DNA of 64,000 nt, from the NCBI RefSeq assembly GCF_019710635.1, contig NZ_JAIFZS010000025.1, forward strand, positions 96,262-160,261, read 5' to 3'. The notes under the pieces were generated by a model. The model did not search any database, had not been told where the DNA came from, and worked only from the letters and a program-made list of their open reading frames with translations. The stretch comes from Mycolicibacterium xanthum. GTDB lineage: Bacteria; Actinomycetota; Actinomycetes; Mycobacteriales; Mycobacteriaceae. Positions 1-7,998 of this stretch are shown in pieces. The translations under genes were made by a program, and so were the position numbers. Every line of letters starts with the position of its first letter. The first letter of the stretch is position 1.

Positions 1-1
1 C

Positions 2-97
2 CCACCTGCGGCACCGCCCTACCGTGGACCCACCGGCGAACGCGCCGACTGGTGGTGGTACGACCCCTACGAACCCCCAGCACCAGACACCAACTAG
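2..97 (+). CDS. C-terminal end of a truncated gene, unknown function
   Basis: An open frame enters from the left edge and ends at TAG 95-97, giving 31 residues. The tail is rich in proline, tryptophan and tyrosine, with a WWWYDPYEPP stretch just before the stop. No domain can be named from so short a piece. The next 190 bases hold no gene. The call rests only on an uninterrupted frame with a mycobacterial-looking composition, so it is tentative. Confidence 0.4.
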   Translation, partial: PPAAPPYRGPTGERADWWWYDPYEPPAPDTN

Positions 98-289
98 ACC
101 GGGCAGCCGGCGGTCACCGCCTCCCAGCGCGGGTCATCGCTCAAACACCCTGGCGCGTAGAGGAATCAACGCACCACCCGCGGGCCGCAAGCCGGTGTCA
201 AGATCCGCGCTGACGCACGTAGAAATCGAGTCGGGGCGTTGCCGACGGCCTGCCGCACAACGGGCACCTGCGGGGCGGTGCCCGGCTGC

Positions 290-817
290 TCAGTGGGACC
301 CAGGCGGTGAGGTTCTCACAGATGGTCCACCCTTCAGGACCTGGGTGCCACCGGCGAGGTTGTCGTGTAAGCCCTCTTTGGTAGGGCTGTAGTGGATGGT
401 CGCGGCGATGGTGATGTACACGACGCCGAAGAGCGAATAGCTGACGGCGTCGGCAGCGGCAAGCGGTAGAACAAGGTGGATGGGAAGGATGTCCAGCAAC
501 TCGAACGAGTTGCGGAAAGCTGACTGCCTGAGCACAGGATTGGGCATGCCGCCGGGCCCGCGCACGGACAGACCCAGAACCTTCTTGGCCGGGGTCCAGC
601 CCAGGGTGATCTCGAAGACCACAAAGTAGCCAAAAGTGACCACGGCAAGGATCACTTCGAGGACGTAGCTTGCGATTGCGTCCTCCGACTCCGCGTACAA
701 CCACAGCAGGGGGAACACCAAGAATGCAATCAACAACCAGTCCAGCAGTCGTGCAGCGAAACGCCTTCCGAGTCGGCCCGGTTCAGGCCCGGAAGGCCGG
801 CGGCCAGGGAACTCCAC
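290..817 (-). CDS. RDD family membrane protein
   Basis: 175 residues starting at GTG 817. The RDD hallmarks are visible: an RFAARLLD segment near residues 19-26 leading into the first membrane helix, a GWTPAKKVLGL loop near residue 73, and HDNLAGGT near residue 150. About three membrane segments are predicted (27-42, 50-70, 118-140). The function of RDD proteins is mostly unknown; some have been linked to ion transport. The start overlaps the stop of the upstream DUF2510 frame by one base. The same frame stays open upstream to 926 and there encodes a second DUF2510-like YWDGAQW motif without any start codon, so this gene was probably longer and fused to the upstream ORF. Confidence 0.75.
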   Translation of the reverse strand: MEFPGRRPSGPEPGRLGRRFAARLLDWLLIAFLVFPLLWLYAESEDAIASYVLEVILAVVTFGYFVVFEITLGWTPAKKVLGLSVRGPGGMPNPVLRQSAFRNSFELLDILPIHLVLPLAAADAVSYSLFGVVYITIAATIHYSPTKEGLHDNLAGGTQVLKGGPSVRTSPPGSH

Positions 818-1053
818 TACGTCATAGCTGCGGTAGCGGGATACCCACTGTGCGCCGTCCCAGTAGGCGCGTCTGCACTCCGTTGCAGATCGCGGTCGGA
901 TGCGCCAACTGTTCCGTGCCGGCCATCAACTGTAGGCCACGCCGAAGGCGCCGGGACGGACTGTGGATGGTAATTCTCCATCCAGCGAGCGCCGTCGAAG
1001 TAGCGTTGCCGACCCGATCCTGCCGGATCGACGTACCGCCCAGGCGAAACCAT
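817..1053 (-). CDS. DUF2510-domain ORF, likely N-terminal half of the RDD protein
   Basis: 78 residues. The N-terminus carries a DUF2510 motif (YVDPAGSGRQRYFDGARW), the short Trp-rich module often found at the N-terminus of actinobacterial membrane proteins. After about residue 30 the composition becomes nondescript, and the frame ends at TAG 817-819 exactly at the GTG of the RDD frame. Read together, the two frames suggest DUF2510-DUF2510-RDD with a frameshift near 860-930. It could instead be a short coupled cistron. Resequencing or comparison with a relative would decide. Confidence 0.5.
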   Translation of the reverse strand: MVSPGRYVDPAGSGRQRYFDGARWMENYHPQSVPAPSAWPTVDGRHGTVGASDRDLQRSADAPTGTAHSGYPATAAMT

Positions 1054-1116
1054 CTCTCCCCCTCACGTTAGCGGTACGCCTCCAGTGGCTACAGGCCGTC
1101 GCCCGCGTCGAGCGGG

Positions 1117-1557
1117 CTAGCCAAGGGAGTAAACGTAGATCAGCGGAATGGCGAAGCCCACTCCGAGACCGGCGCTGACCCAGTCGGCAATCTTTTGGCC
1201 GCCCGCGGCAAGGTGGGCTTCGAACTGGGTGCCCTGGTAATACTCGGCTACGAGATGGCCGATTCCCGCGTAGGCACCGAAGACGACCACGTACCAGATG
1301 CCCAGCGGCCAGATGTCGACGGGCATCAGGAAGGTGAGTGCCCCGGCGATCATGATGGTCGCCAAGATGACTGCGGCGAAGCCGAATCCGGCTTCGGCCT
1401 TCTTGTCCCAATTCCAATAGTCCAATGCCAGCAGTGTGCCTCCCGCGATTGGGCTGCCGAAGCCGCTGGCCCAGGAGACGCCGGCTGGCGAGAATGCGCC
1501 GTGTCCGGTCGTCTCGACAGGTGCTGCGGCGTGTGAAGGTCGTGTCGTCGAATCCAT
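1117..1557 (-). CDS. Small multi-pass membrane protein, unknown function
   Basis: 146 residues. The ATG at 1557 is chosen because a GGGGGAA ribosome binding site lies just upstream; an in-frame start at 1605 has none. About 30 polar N-terminal residues are followed by hydrophobic segments separated by an acidic-basic DYWNWDKKAEAG loop, with three or four membrane helices ending near the C-terminus. No family was recognised. It reads in the same direction as the DUF2510/RDD pair, 63 bases upstream of it, and may share transcription. Confidence 0.65.
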   Translation of the reverse strand: MDSTTRPSHAAAPVETTGHGAFSPAGVSWASGFGSPIAGGTLLALDYWNWDKKAEAGFGFAAVILATIMIAGALTFLMPVDIWPLGIWYVVVFGAYAGIGHLVAEYYQGTQFEAHLAAGGQKIADWVSAGLGVGFAIPLIYVYSLG

Positions 1558-1865
1558 TGCGGTTCCCCCGTTGCCGTTGTGCAGGTCAGTGGGCTGTCGA
1601 CACATCGACGATCAACGACAGCCCCGTAATGTCGGCGCTATGGCCCGGCGCCGCCGGTGACCACGTCCGTAGGGGCATCCGATGGGGACACAGCCCAAGC
1701 CGAACGGGCCTATCCGGAGACAAGCCCGACGACGGCGCCAAGCGCATGCGACCGCGACGAGCGCATACAACGGCGCGGCGGGTGCAGGGATCCGGGTGGC
1801 CAGGGTAGCCGGTCCGGGCCTGGGGAGCGCGCTCCTCACGTAGCGCCCAGATCCTTGAATTTGCC
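1558..1865. other. Intergenic stretch without a recognised gene
   Basis: 308 bases between the start of the 146-residue membrane protein and the stop of the cysteine-repeat lipoprotein. Overlapping open frames are present on both strands, but none has a ribosome binding site or a recognisable protein. It probably holds the leftward promoter of the membrane-protein gene and the 3' end signal of the lipoprotein gene. Confidence 0.4.
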
Positions 1866-2906
1866 TCACCGGACGGGCGGAATCGCTGATGTAGGCGTGT
1901 TCGCGGTCGCCGGCGGGAGGACGATGACGCTCGATTTCGGCGTCCGGGGTGCGACCGGGCAGGTTTGTGGTGGGTACACCGTGGTGCCGTCGGGGCACGA
2001 AACGGGGATCCGCGGACACTGTTCTCCCACCAGGACCGAGCTGCCGTCGGGGCACGCAACGGTCGGCGGCTCAACCGGCGGGCAGGTCTCGCCGGCGGAG
2101 ACGGTGCTGCCGTCGGGACACGTCACCGGTGGGGCGGTGGTCGTGGTGGTCGTCACCGGCGGCGGTGTGGTCGGCGTCGGGCAACTCTGGTCGGCGGGTA
2201 CCGTGCTGCCGTCCGGGCACTGCTTGGTACGCGGCGTGGTGGGCGGCGGCGCCGACGGGCACAGCTGATCGGGCGCAACGGTGCTGCCGTCCGGGCAGAC
2301 CTTCTGCGGTGGAGGGGGATTCGGTGCGCACGGCCCATCGGGTGGCGGCTGGTGCGACTGCCCGGGCGGACAGGCCTGGGTGCGGTACTCGTTCACCGGG
2401 AAGAAGCTGATCTCGACCACGCGCCAACCGTCGGCGGTCTGCTCCGCCACCACGCGAGGAATGTCCATGACGATGGAGTCGAGCTCGTTTCCGGTCGGGT
2501 CGACCACCATCTGGGTGAGCCGTACAGCGCGTTCGACGCGATCAGCCTCATCGGCGGGATGTTCTCCGGCGACCAACAGCGCGTCGGCGGTCACCTCCGC
2601 CTCGGCCTGCATCCACTCCTGCCACCACACACTGTTGCCACGTTCGACCCGGTTGTCCTTGCCGGCCTGCAACTCGGGCCCCAGATAGGGCAGCGCGCGC
2701 TGGTAGGCGTCCAGCGTGGAGGAATCCGTGGTGGGGTGCCAGGTGAACATCGTCGCCAGCGCGTCGACGATCACGTCCTGAGCTTCCTGCGGGGCCGTCT
2801 CCTCGGCATCCGACCCCGACCAGTGCGGCGACTCCTCGGATGAGCCGCCGCATCCGGTGGCGGACAGGACGAGCGCGGTGAACAGCACACCGATGATCCG
2901 TCCCAT
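1866..2906 (-). CDS. Lipoprotein with five CPDG(S/T) cysteine repeats
   Basis: 346 residues from ATG 2906, preceded by GGAGGTGAC. A lipoprotein signal ends in ATGC at the lipobox, so the mature protein should be anchored on the outer face of the membrane. Residues about 40-175 form a domain also present in the lipoprotein at 4572-5060: both contain TMFTW, a Trp-rich QEW/EQW segment, and a DGWRV strand near its end. The C-terminal half is Pro/Thr-rich and has five copies of a roughly 14-residue unit, CPDGSTV-x-CP. The paired cysteines suggest disulfides outside the cell. It is transcribed away from the M23 peptidase gene across a 196-base divergent region. The function is unknown; proximity suggests a role at the same envelope site. 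Confidence 0.75.
   Translation of the reverse strand: MGRIIGVLFTALVLSATGCGGSSEESPHWSGSDAEETAPQEAQDVIVDALATMFTWHPTTDSSTLDAYQRALPYLGPELQAGKDNRVERGNSVWWQEWMQAEAEVTADALLVAGEHPADEADRVERAVRLTQMVVDPTGNELDSIVMDIPRVVAEQTADGWRVVEISFFPVNEYRTQACPPGQSHQPPPDGPCAPNPPPPQKVCPDGSTVAPDQLCPSAPPPTTPRTKQCPDGSTVPADQSCPTPTTPPPVTTTTTTAPPVTCPDGSTVSAGETCPPVEPPTVACPDGSSVLVGEQCPRIPVSCPDGTTVYPPQTCPVAPRTPKSSVIVLPPATANTPTSAIPPVR
1957..2297 (-). repeat. Five-copy CPDG(S/T)TV coding repeat
   Basis: Within the lipoprotein gene five imperfect units encode CPDGSTVAPDQLCP-like sequences, separated by Pro/Thr spacers of varying length. At DNA level the recurring core is GTGCTGCCGTCSGGGCA on the plus strand. The units have diverged enough in their middle residues to suggest selection on the cysteine framework. 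Confidence 0.8.
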
Positions 2907-3102
2907 GTCACCTCCCGTACGCCTGCCTTCATTGTTCAGCCGACCCCGGCCGAGCACGACAGTCGTTCGGGCAGTCCTGCTGTCCGAAAGGGCACTACCG
3001 CCGGCAGCAGGCTGACGCGCCGTAGCACCGCGACCACACTGAGACGTGCATGCCGCAACCCGGTACGCACACGAATTCGGTTATGGCGGGAGAACGCTGA
3101 CC

Positions 3103-4575
3103 ATGACGGCGCTGGCCACGCTGCACAGGAGGGCGATCGTGGTCGTGCTGTGCCTGAGCCTGGCCGCGCTGTCGATCGTCACGTCGCCGAAAGCGGAAGC
3201 GGTCGGCGCATGTCCGCGCAACGGAAAGCCGCTGGCCGACGGCACCTATGTGGAGTCATCTCCGTTCGGGCCGCGCGGCAACAGCTTTCACCGGGGTGTC
3301 GACCTCGCCGGCAACGAAGGAACGCCGATCTTCGCGGCGCTCGACGGGACGGTCGCCGACGCCGGCCCGGCCAGCGGCTTCGGGCAGTGGATCGTGGTCG
3401 ACAGCACCACCGCCAACGGGCTGGTGTCCACGGTCTACGGCCACATGTACCCCGCCGATGTTCTGGTTCGGAAGGGAACGCAGGTCAGCGCCGGCCAGCA
3501 TATCGCCAACATCGGCAACAACGGTCAATCCAGCGGCCCTCACCTGCATTTCGAGTACTGGGAAGGCGGCCGGCTCACCCAGGGCCAGGCCGTCGACCCG
3601 TCCTTCCTGCTGAAGGCGCCGCCGGCCGATCCCTCCGTCGCGCAGAACGTGTCGGCGTCGGCCGACTGCCAGATCGGAGTCCTCAAACCGGGGCTGGTCC
3701 CACCCGAATTCGTGCCATGGCTGCTGAAGGCCGGTGCCCTCTGCCCGGGCGTCACGGCGCCGGTCCTGGCGGCACAGTTGGAGGCCGAGAACGGCTTCCG
3801 GCACGGGCCGACCGCCCCGGTGTCGTCTACCGGCGCCCAGGGCCCGGCCCAGTTCATGCCGGGCACCTGGTCGACGTGGGGCAAGGACTACGACGGAAGC
3901 GGGCCGCCTCCGGACGTCAACAGCATTCCCGACGCCGTCATGTCGCAGGGTGCGCTGATGTGCGAGAACTACCGGCTCTGCGCGGCGGGCATCGCCGACG
4001 GATCCATCATCGGCGACCCGGTGGCGCTGGCGTTGGCCGCCTACAACGCCGGCTTCGGGGCGGTGCAACGCAACGGCGGAATGCCCTCCGGCGGTGAGTA
4101 CACCACCCAGACCCAGCCCTACGTGTACAAGATCCTGCAGCGTGCGCAGGCGTTTGCGGCGGCTCCCTGGACCGGCGGAATGACACCGTCGATCGGCGTG
4201 CGCGGCGTCACATCGATCGTGGATGCCGCCACCGAGTTCACCGGGAAACCCTGGGTGTGGGGTGGCGGCGATGTCGAGGGTCCCACCAAGGACGGATTCG
4301 ACAGTGCGGGGCTGACATTCTTCGCGGTGGCCCAGGGCACCCAGGGTGGCGTGGTGCTGCCGCGCACCGCCGATCAGCAGTGGGATGTCGGCAAGGCGGT
4401 GGCGATGGCCGATGTCCGGCCCGGCGACCTGGTCTTCAGCGGCTGGGACAGTCGAGGCCGCCCGTCGCACGTGGGGATCGCGGTCGGCAACGGGCAGATG
4501 GTCCATACCGACCTCGACCAGGGGGTCGTGATCGCCGACTTCTATCCGGACTCGCGTGCCCGGCGGGTGACATGA
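3103..4575 (+). CDS. Secreted M23 peptidase - lytic transglycosylase - NlpC/P60-like protein
   Basis: 490 residues from ATG 3103, preceded by GGGAGA; an in-frame ATG at 3046 lacks a site. A signal peptide covers residues 1-35. Domain 1 (about 45-170) is a peptidase M23 fold with His63, Asp67 and the HLH pair at 147/149 as zinc ligands. Domain 2 (about 215-350) is a soluble lytic transglycosylase with candidate catalytic Glu229 in EAENGF and a late LAAYNAG motif. Domain 3 (about 370-490) is NlpC/P60-like, but the usual DCSG is DSAG: Ser401 replaces the catalytic Cys, while His456 and His468 remain. The protein should cut both glycan and peptide in peptidoglycan. Its stop overlaps the next start (ATGA), so it is coupled to a lipoprotein gene. 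Confidence 0.85.
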   Translation: MTALATLHRRAIVVVLCLSLAALSIVTSPKAEAVGACPRNGKPLADGTYVESSPFGPRGNSFHRGVDLAGNEGTPIFAALDGTVADAGPASGFGQWIVVDSTTANGLVSTVYGHMYPADVLVRKGTQVSAGQHIANIGNNGQSSGPHLHFEYWEGGRLTQGQAVDPSFLLKAPPADPSVAQNVSASADCQIGVLKPGLVPPEFVPWLLKAGALCPGVTAPVLAAQLEAENGFRHGPTAPVSSTGAQGPAQFMPGTWSTWGKDYDGSGPPPDVNSIPDAVMSQGALMCENYRLCAAGIADGSIIGDPVALALAAYNAGFGAVQRNGGMPSGGEYTTQTQPYVYKILQRAQAFAAAPWTGGMTPSIGVRGVTSIVDAATEFTGKPWVWGGGDVEGPTKDGFDSAGLTFFAVAQGTQGGVVLPRTADQQWDVGKAVAMADVRPGDLVFSGWDSRGRPSHVGIAVGNGQMVHTDLDQGVVIADFYPDSRARRVT

Positions 4576-5060
4576 GGAACCCGGCGGTGGCGGTGGCGGT
4601 GGCGATCACCGTCGTCGCAGCGGGCTGTGGATCGGATCCAGTGCCCGACTCCACGCCCGCGGGGGTCGATCGCAGTGATCCGGATCAGGTGATCTCCACC
4701 GCCCTGGAGACGATGTTCACCTGGGCGCCGGCGCAGGACGCCTCGCCGAACGACGCGCTGGAGCGGGCGTCCGGGTTGTTGACCTCCGATCTCGCCGAGC
4801 AGGCCGGCGGTGCGCCGGAGCCGGGACCCGGGTCGCAGTGGGAGCAGTGGCGCGCCGACGGCGCCGTCGTCGAAGCCACCGCGTACTTCGTCGCCGACGA
4901 GACCCCTCCCAACTCGGCCGACCGCGCGCACCGGGTGGTGGTGATCGTGCAGTCGGCGACCACACCCGACCACCGACTGATCAACGAAACCCGGCACACG
5001 GCCTGGGTGGTCGCCGACAGATCCGACGGCGGCTGGCGGGTGTCCAGCATCGACTTCTGA
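4572..5060 (+). CDS. Lipoprotein, paralogue of the 1866-2906 lipoprotein domain
   Basis: 162 residues. The ATG overlaps the stop of the peptidoglycan hydrolase gene by four bases. The signal peptide ends in VVAAGC, a good lipobox, so an outward-facing lipoprotein is expected. The mature part matches the N-terminal domain of the lipoprotein at 1866-2906: ALETMFTW, WEQWRADG, a DRAHRVVVIVQ strand and a closing DGGWRVSSIDF. It lacks the cysteine repeats. Fold and function are unknown. Coupled translation with the hydrolase suggests that the two act together at the cell wall. Confidence 0.8.
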   Translation: MRNPAVAVAVAITVVAAGCGSDPVPDSTPAGVDRSDPDQVISTALETMFTWAPAQDASPNDALERASGLLTSDLAEQAGGAPEPGPGSQWEQWRADGAVVEATAYFVADETPPNSADRAHRVVVIVQSATTPDHRLINETRHTAWVVADRSDGGWRVSSIDF

Positions 5061-5076
5061 CTGAGGAGGACAGGCC

Positions 5077-5967
5077 ATGCTGATCACTGGCGGCCGGATC
5101 CTGGTGGCGGCGATCGGTGCGATAGTGCTCGTCGTCGTGGGGATCTTCGGCCTCAGGGCCGTTTTCGCGAATCCGCACGTCCCGGAACCCATCGCGACAT
5201 CGACGTCACCGTCGCCGCCGCCGGAACCACCGCCGGGCGGTGGATCGCCCGACACGGGAGGGAGCGGGCCGGACGGCTCAACACCTCCGGGCACCGATCA
5301 GGGGCCGGGCGGCGACCCGGGCGGTACCGGGAACCCTCCTGAACCGGAGGTCGAAGAAACCGCTGAGCCCTATGCCGCCACCTCGAAGCCGATCAACACG
5401 CTCCTTGGAACCGTCGCGGTCGCCGTGGATCTGCCCCAGGTCCAGGGCGGGAAACCCCAAGTCGCCCAGACCTTCAACGACGCCATGGACTCCGCGTTGC
5501 AGGAGCAGGTGGACGCGTCGCCGGGCGCATTCCTGAAGAGTTCCTCCGACAGCGGTGTCCGGATCGGCGAACACGTGCTCAGCGGCGTGCTGCGGAGCTC
5601 GGCGACCAAGATGAGCCCGTTGACGACCGATCTGCTCACCAACACCGTGGTGGTCGACACCGACAGCGGAGAGCTGATGAACTTGGCATCGCTGTTCACC
5701 GACCTCGACCAGGGCCTGTCCCGGTTGAGGGTGCTGGCCAACGATCTGGGATCGACGTCGACTGCGGGCGCCGCGTTCGACGGCAGCGCGTTGCCCGCCG
5801 AGGAGGAACCGTTCTCACAGTGGACCGCCGAACCCGAGGGCATGCGGATCTTCTTCGCGCCGGGAGCGGTCGCTCCCGATGACGAGGGCGTTGTGGAACT
5901 CACGATCCCCTGGGACAGATTCGGCGCGGTGGTGAGGCCCGATGTCAGGGAGATCGTCTCGAGTTGA
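5077..5967 (+). CDS. Membrane-anchored RsiV-like (DUF3298) protein
   Basis: 296 residues with AGGAGGACAGGCC before ATG 5077, 16 bases after the lipoprotein stop. One N-terminal membrane helix (about 6-32) is followed by a Pro/Gly/Ser linker to about residue 95 and then an extracytoplasmic domain. Segments SGELMNLASLF and IFFAPGAVAPDDEG with a closing IPWDRFG strand resemble DUF3298, the domain of the Bacillus anti-sigma factor RsiV that binds lysozyme. The resemblance is by motif only. In an operon with a glycan-cutting enzyme, a muramyl-binding or hydrolase-controlling role is plausible. No sigma factor lies next to it. Confidence 0.65.
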   Translation: MLITGGRILVAAIGAIVLVVVGIFGLRAVFANPHVPEPIATSTSPSPPPEPPPGGGSPDTGGSGPDGSTPPGTDQGPGGDPGGTGNPPEPEVEETAEPYAATSKPINTLLGTVAVAVDLPQVQGGKPQVAQTFNDAMDSALQEQVDASPGAFLKSSSDSGVRIGEHVLSGVLRSSATKMSPLTTDLLTNTVVVDTDSGELMNLASLFTDLDQGLSRLRVLANDLGSTSTAGAAFDGSALPAEEEPFSQWTAEPEGMRIFFAPGAVAPDDEGVVELTIPWDRFGAVVRPDVREIVSS

Positions 5968-5985
5968 TCAGCCCGGCAGGGGCGG

Positions 5986-7998
5986 TCAGGCTTTGCCGCC
6001 GCGTTTGATACACAACCCGCCGACCACACCCGCGACGGCTCCGATCATCACGAGGATCGCCCCGAACGCCGGGCCCTCCGCGGAAAGCTCGTATTGGGCG
6101 TAGAGAAGGTAGGCGCCCATCGCGATGAACATCGCGGTTCCGGCCAGCACGGTGATCCTGCCCTTGGCGCTGAGGATGCCCAGCATCATCACCCCCGCGA
6201 GCACCAGCACCACCGCCCGGCCCACGGGCTGTGACAGCACCGACTGGGTGTCGCCCGCAGGCAGGCGCAGGACGGCGTCCGGGCCGGGGAGCACATCGAG
6301 GAAATACTTCGGCAACTCGGCGAACCACCGACCGCGCCACGCCCCCCATACGGCGAACAGCCCACCGAGAAAGGTGAACACGATGCGCAGAATGGGCAGC
6401 AGCTCCGATTTCGTCTGGCTGAAGCGCGCCTCGGCCTCGACCTCGCCGACGCCGTCGTCGGCGCTCACGGTGATCTCGCGGTCGACCGCCTCCCCGCTGC
6501 CGGGCAGCGGGGCCTCCAGCCGCAGTGCGGCCTGCCCGACGCCGCCGGGCGCGACCTCGAGCTGTGCGGGGGTGAAGGTGAATCGAACCTCGCCTTTCGG
6601 GTCCCGGCCGGACAGCCATACCGAAAGCGGCAGCGCGCCCCGCGAATTATCCACCGTCACAACCATTCTTCCTCGTCTGCGGTCCTGAACGGTCACGTGT
6701 TCGGGGGTCAGATCGATCTGCGCGGTGGTGATCGGAGAGGCGCTGGCGGTCATGTGCAAGGACCCCGGCGCCTCGCTTTCGTCGGTGCCGTCATGACACA
6801 GCACGGTGAAGGGACGCTCCGCTGCCTCACCGGGTTCCGGTAGGGGAGCCTCGACCTGGGCGTACACCCGGGTCTGTTCGCCGGCGTTGACATACAGTTG
6901 CGGTTGGGAGAATCCGAATCGCACCAGTCCCTCGGGGTCGCGCCCCTTGAACACCACCCGCCGGTCCTTGCTGCCGCGGCGGTTGTCGACGACGACGGAA
7001 ACCTTGGTGCCGGTCTGATCGGTCAGCCGGGTCACCCGCGGCTCGAGTCGCAGCTGTACGGGTTCGTCCGGCGGGGCGTGGGACGTCTGCTGGAGGAGGT
7101 TGACCACCGTTTCGACCCGGCCGTCGTCGCCTGCGGCGGCCACTGTCAGGGTGTGGTTCTGCTGCTGGCCGGGGCTCGGCGGTCGGACATCGGTGAGGTC
7201 GACCTCGACCGAGGCCTGGGCCGACCGGTATGCGGCGACCTCGACAACGCCGGGGTGGAAGCCGAACCGAATGATCCGCTCGGGATCGGTGGCGCTCAGT
7301 GCGTAGCGCTGCGGATAGTTGCTGGCGCTGTTGTCCAACCGAACCGTGAACCGGCCCTTGGCGGTGTCACGGAGCCGCACGAACGGAGGTTCGGCGCTGA
7401 GTGTCACCGGGCCCCCGACGCGCTGGACCACAACACCGACCTGGGCGCCGGCTCGTACGGTCGGGTCGTTCACCGAACAGACCTGCAACCTGAGCAGGAA
7501 GCGCTGAGCGACTACGTCCGGCCCTGGGCGAACGGTCAGCGTGATGGGAAAGACATCCTCCCGATCGGTCATCAGCCGGATCTCCGGATGCGAGATCGTC
7601 AGCCAGGGAGGTGGATTCGTCGCGACGACGGTGTAGCCGTCGACGATCGTCGACCGGTTGCGGATGCGGATGTCACAGCTCGTCCCGGTGGTCGGATCCA
7701 GCGCGACCTCCTGGGCCGGCACCTGCACGCCGGGCGCGGGCACACTGGCACGTGCGGGTGCAGCGGCGCGGGCGGCCCGGAAGTTGGTCGTCGCGTCGGG
7801 ATCCGTGGGCGGGCGCGGCGAAACGGCCTGCAGCTTTTCGGTGCGGCCCTCCCGTTCGCCGGAACGAGGTTCGGTTGGTCCGGTGTCGGTCTGGGCCGCG
7901 GGTGCGGTGTCCCAGCCGAGATAGAAGTCGCAGGTAGCGCAGAACTGTGCGTCTGGGGCGTTCTCCGCGCCGCATTGATCGCAGACGTGCTCGCTCAT
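5986..7998 (-). CDS. Zinc-ribbon protein with four Ig-like repeats and a membrane tail
   Basis: 670 residues; GGAGGTCGAC precedes ATG 7998, which overlaps the stop of the AAA+ gene (ATGA). Residues 6-23 form a zinc ribbon, CDQCG then CATC, with no signal peptide. After a Pro/Ala linker come four roughly 110-130 residue beta-rich repeats (about 100-520). They share a pattern of an LDNS/VDNRRG strand, an RDPEG turn and an RFGF strand, reminiscent of the NPCBM/COG1470-type repeats. The last 150 residues hold four or five membrane helices. With no export signal, the zinc ribbon and probably the repeats lie in the cytoplasm, tethered to the membrane. It is translationally coupled to the ATPase and so probably its partner. 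A membrane scaffold is the inferred role. Confidence 0.7.
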   Translation of the reverse strand: MSEHVCDQCGAENAPDAQFCATCDFYLGWDTAPAAQTDTGPTEPRSGEREGRTEKLQAVSPRPPTDPDATTNFRAARAAAPARASVPAPGVQVPAQEVALDPTTGTSCDIRIRNRSTIVDGYTVVATNPPPWLTISHPEIRLMTDREDVFPITLTVRPGPDVVAQRFLLRLQVCSVNDPTVRAGAQVGVVVQRVGGPVTLSAEPPFVRLRDTAKGRFTVRLDNSASNYPQRYALSATDPERIIRFGFHPGVVEVAAYRSAQASVEVDLTDVRPPSPGQQQNHTLTVAAAGDDGRVETVVNLLQQTSHAPPDEPVQLRLEPRVTRLTDQTGTKVSVVVDNRRGSKDRRVVFKGRDPEGLVRFGFSQPQLYVNAGEQTRVYAQVEAPLPEPGEAAERPFTVLCHDGTDESEAPGSLHMTASASPITTAQIDLTPEHVTVQDRRRGRMVVTVDNSRGALPLSVWLSGRDPKGEVRFTFTPAQLEVAPGGVGQAALRLEAPLPGSGEAVDREITVSADDGVGEVEAEARFSQTKSELLPILRIVFTFLGGLFAVWGAWRGRWFAELPKYFLDVLPGPDAVLRLPAGDTQSVLSQPVGRAVVLVLAGVMMLGILSAKGRITVLAGTAMFIAMGAYLLYAQYELSAEGPAFGAILVMIGAVAGVVGGLCIKRGGKA

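Noticed and set aside
3103..4575. Phage tape-measure or conjugation (T4SS) lysis protein
   Set aside because: M23-transglycosylase-NlpC combinations occur in both, but this protein has its own signal peptide and is short, and no other phage, relaxase or conjugation gene is in the window.
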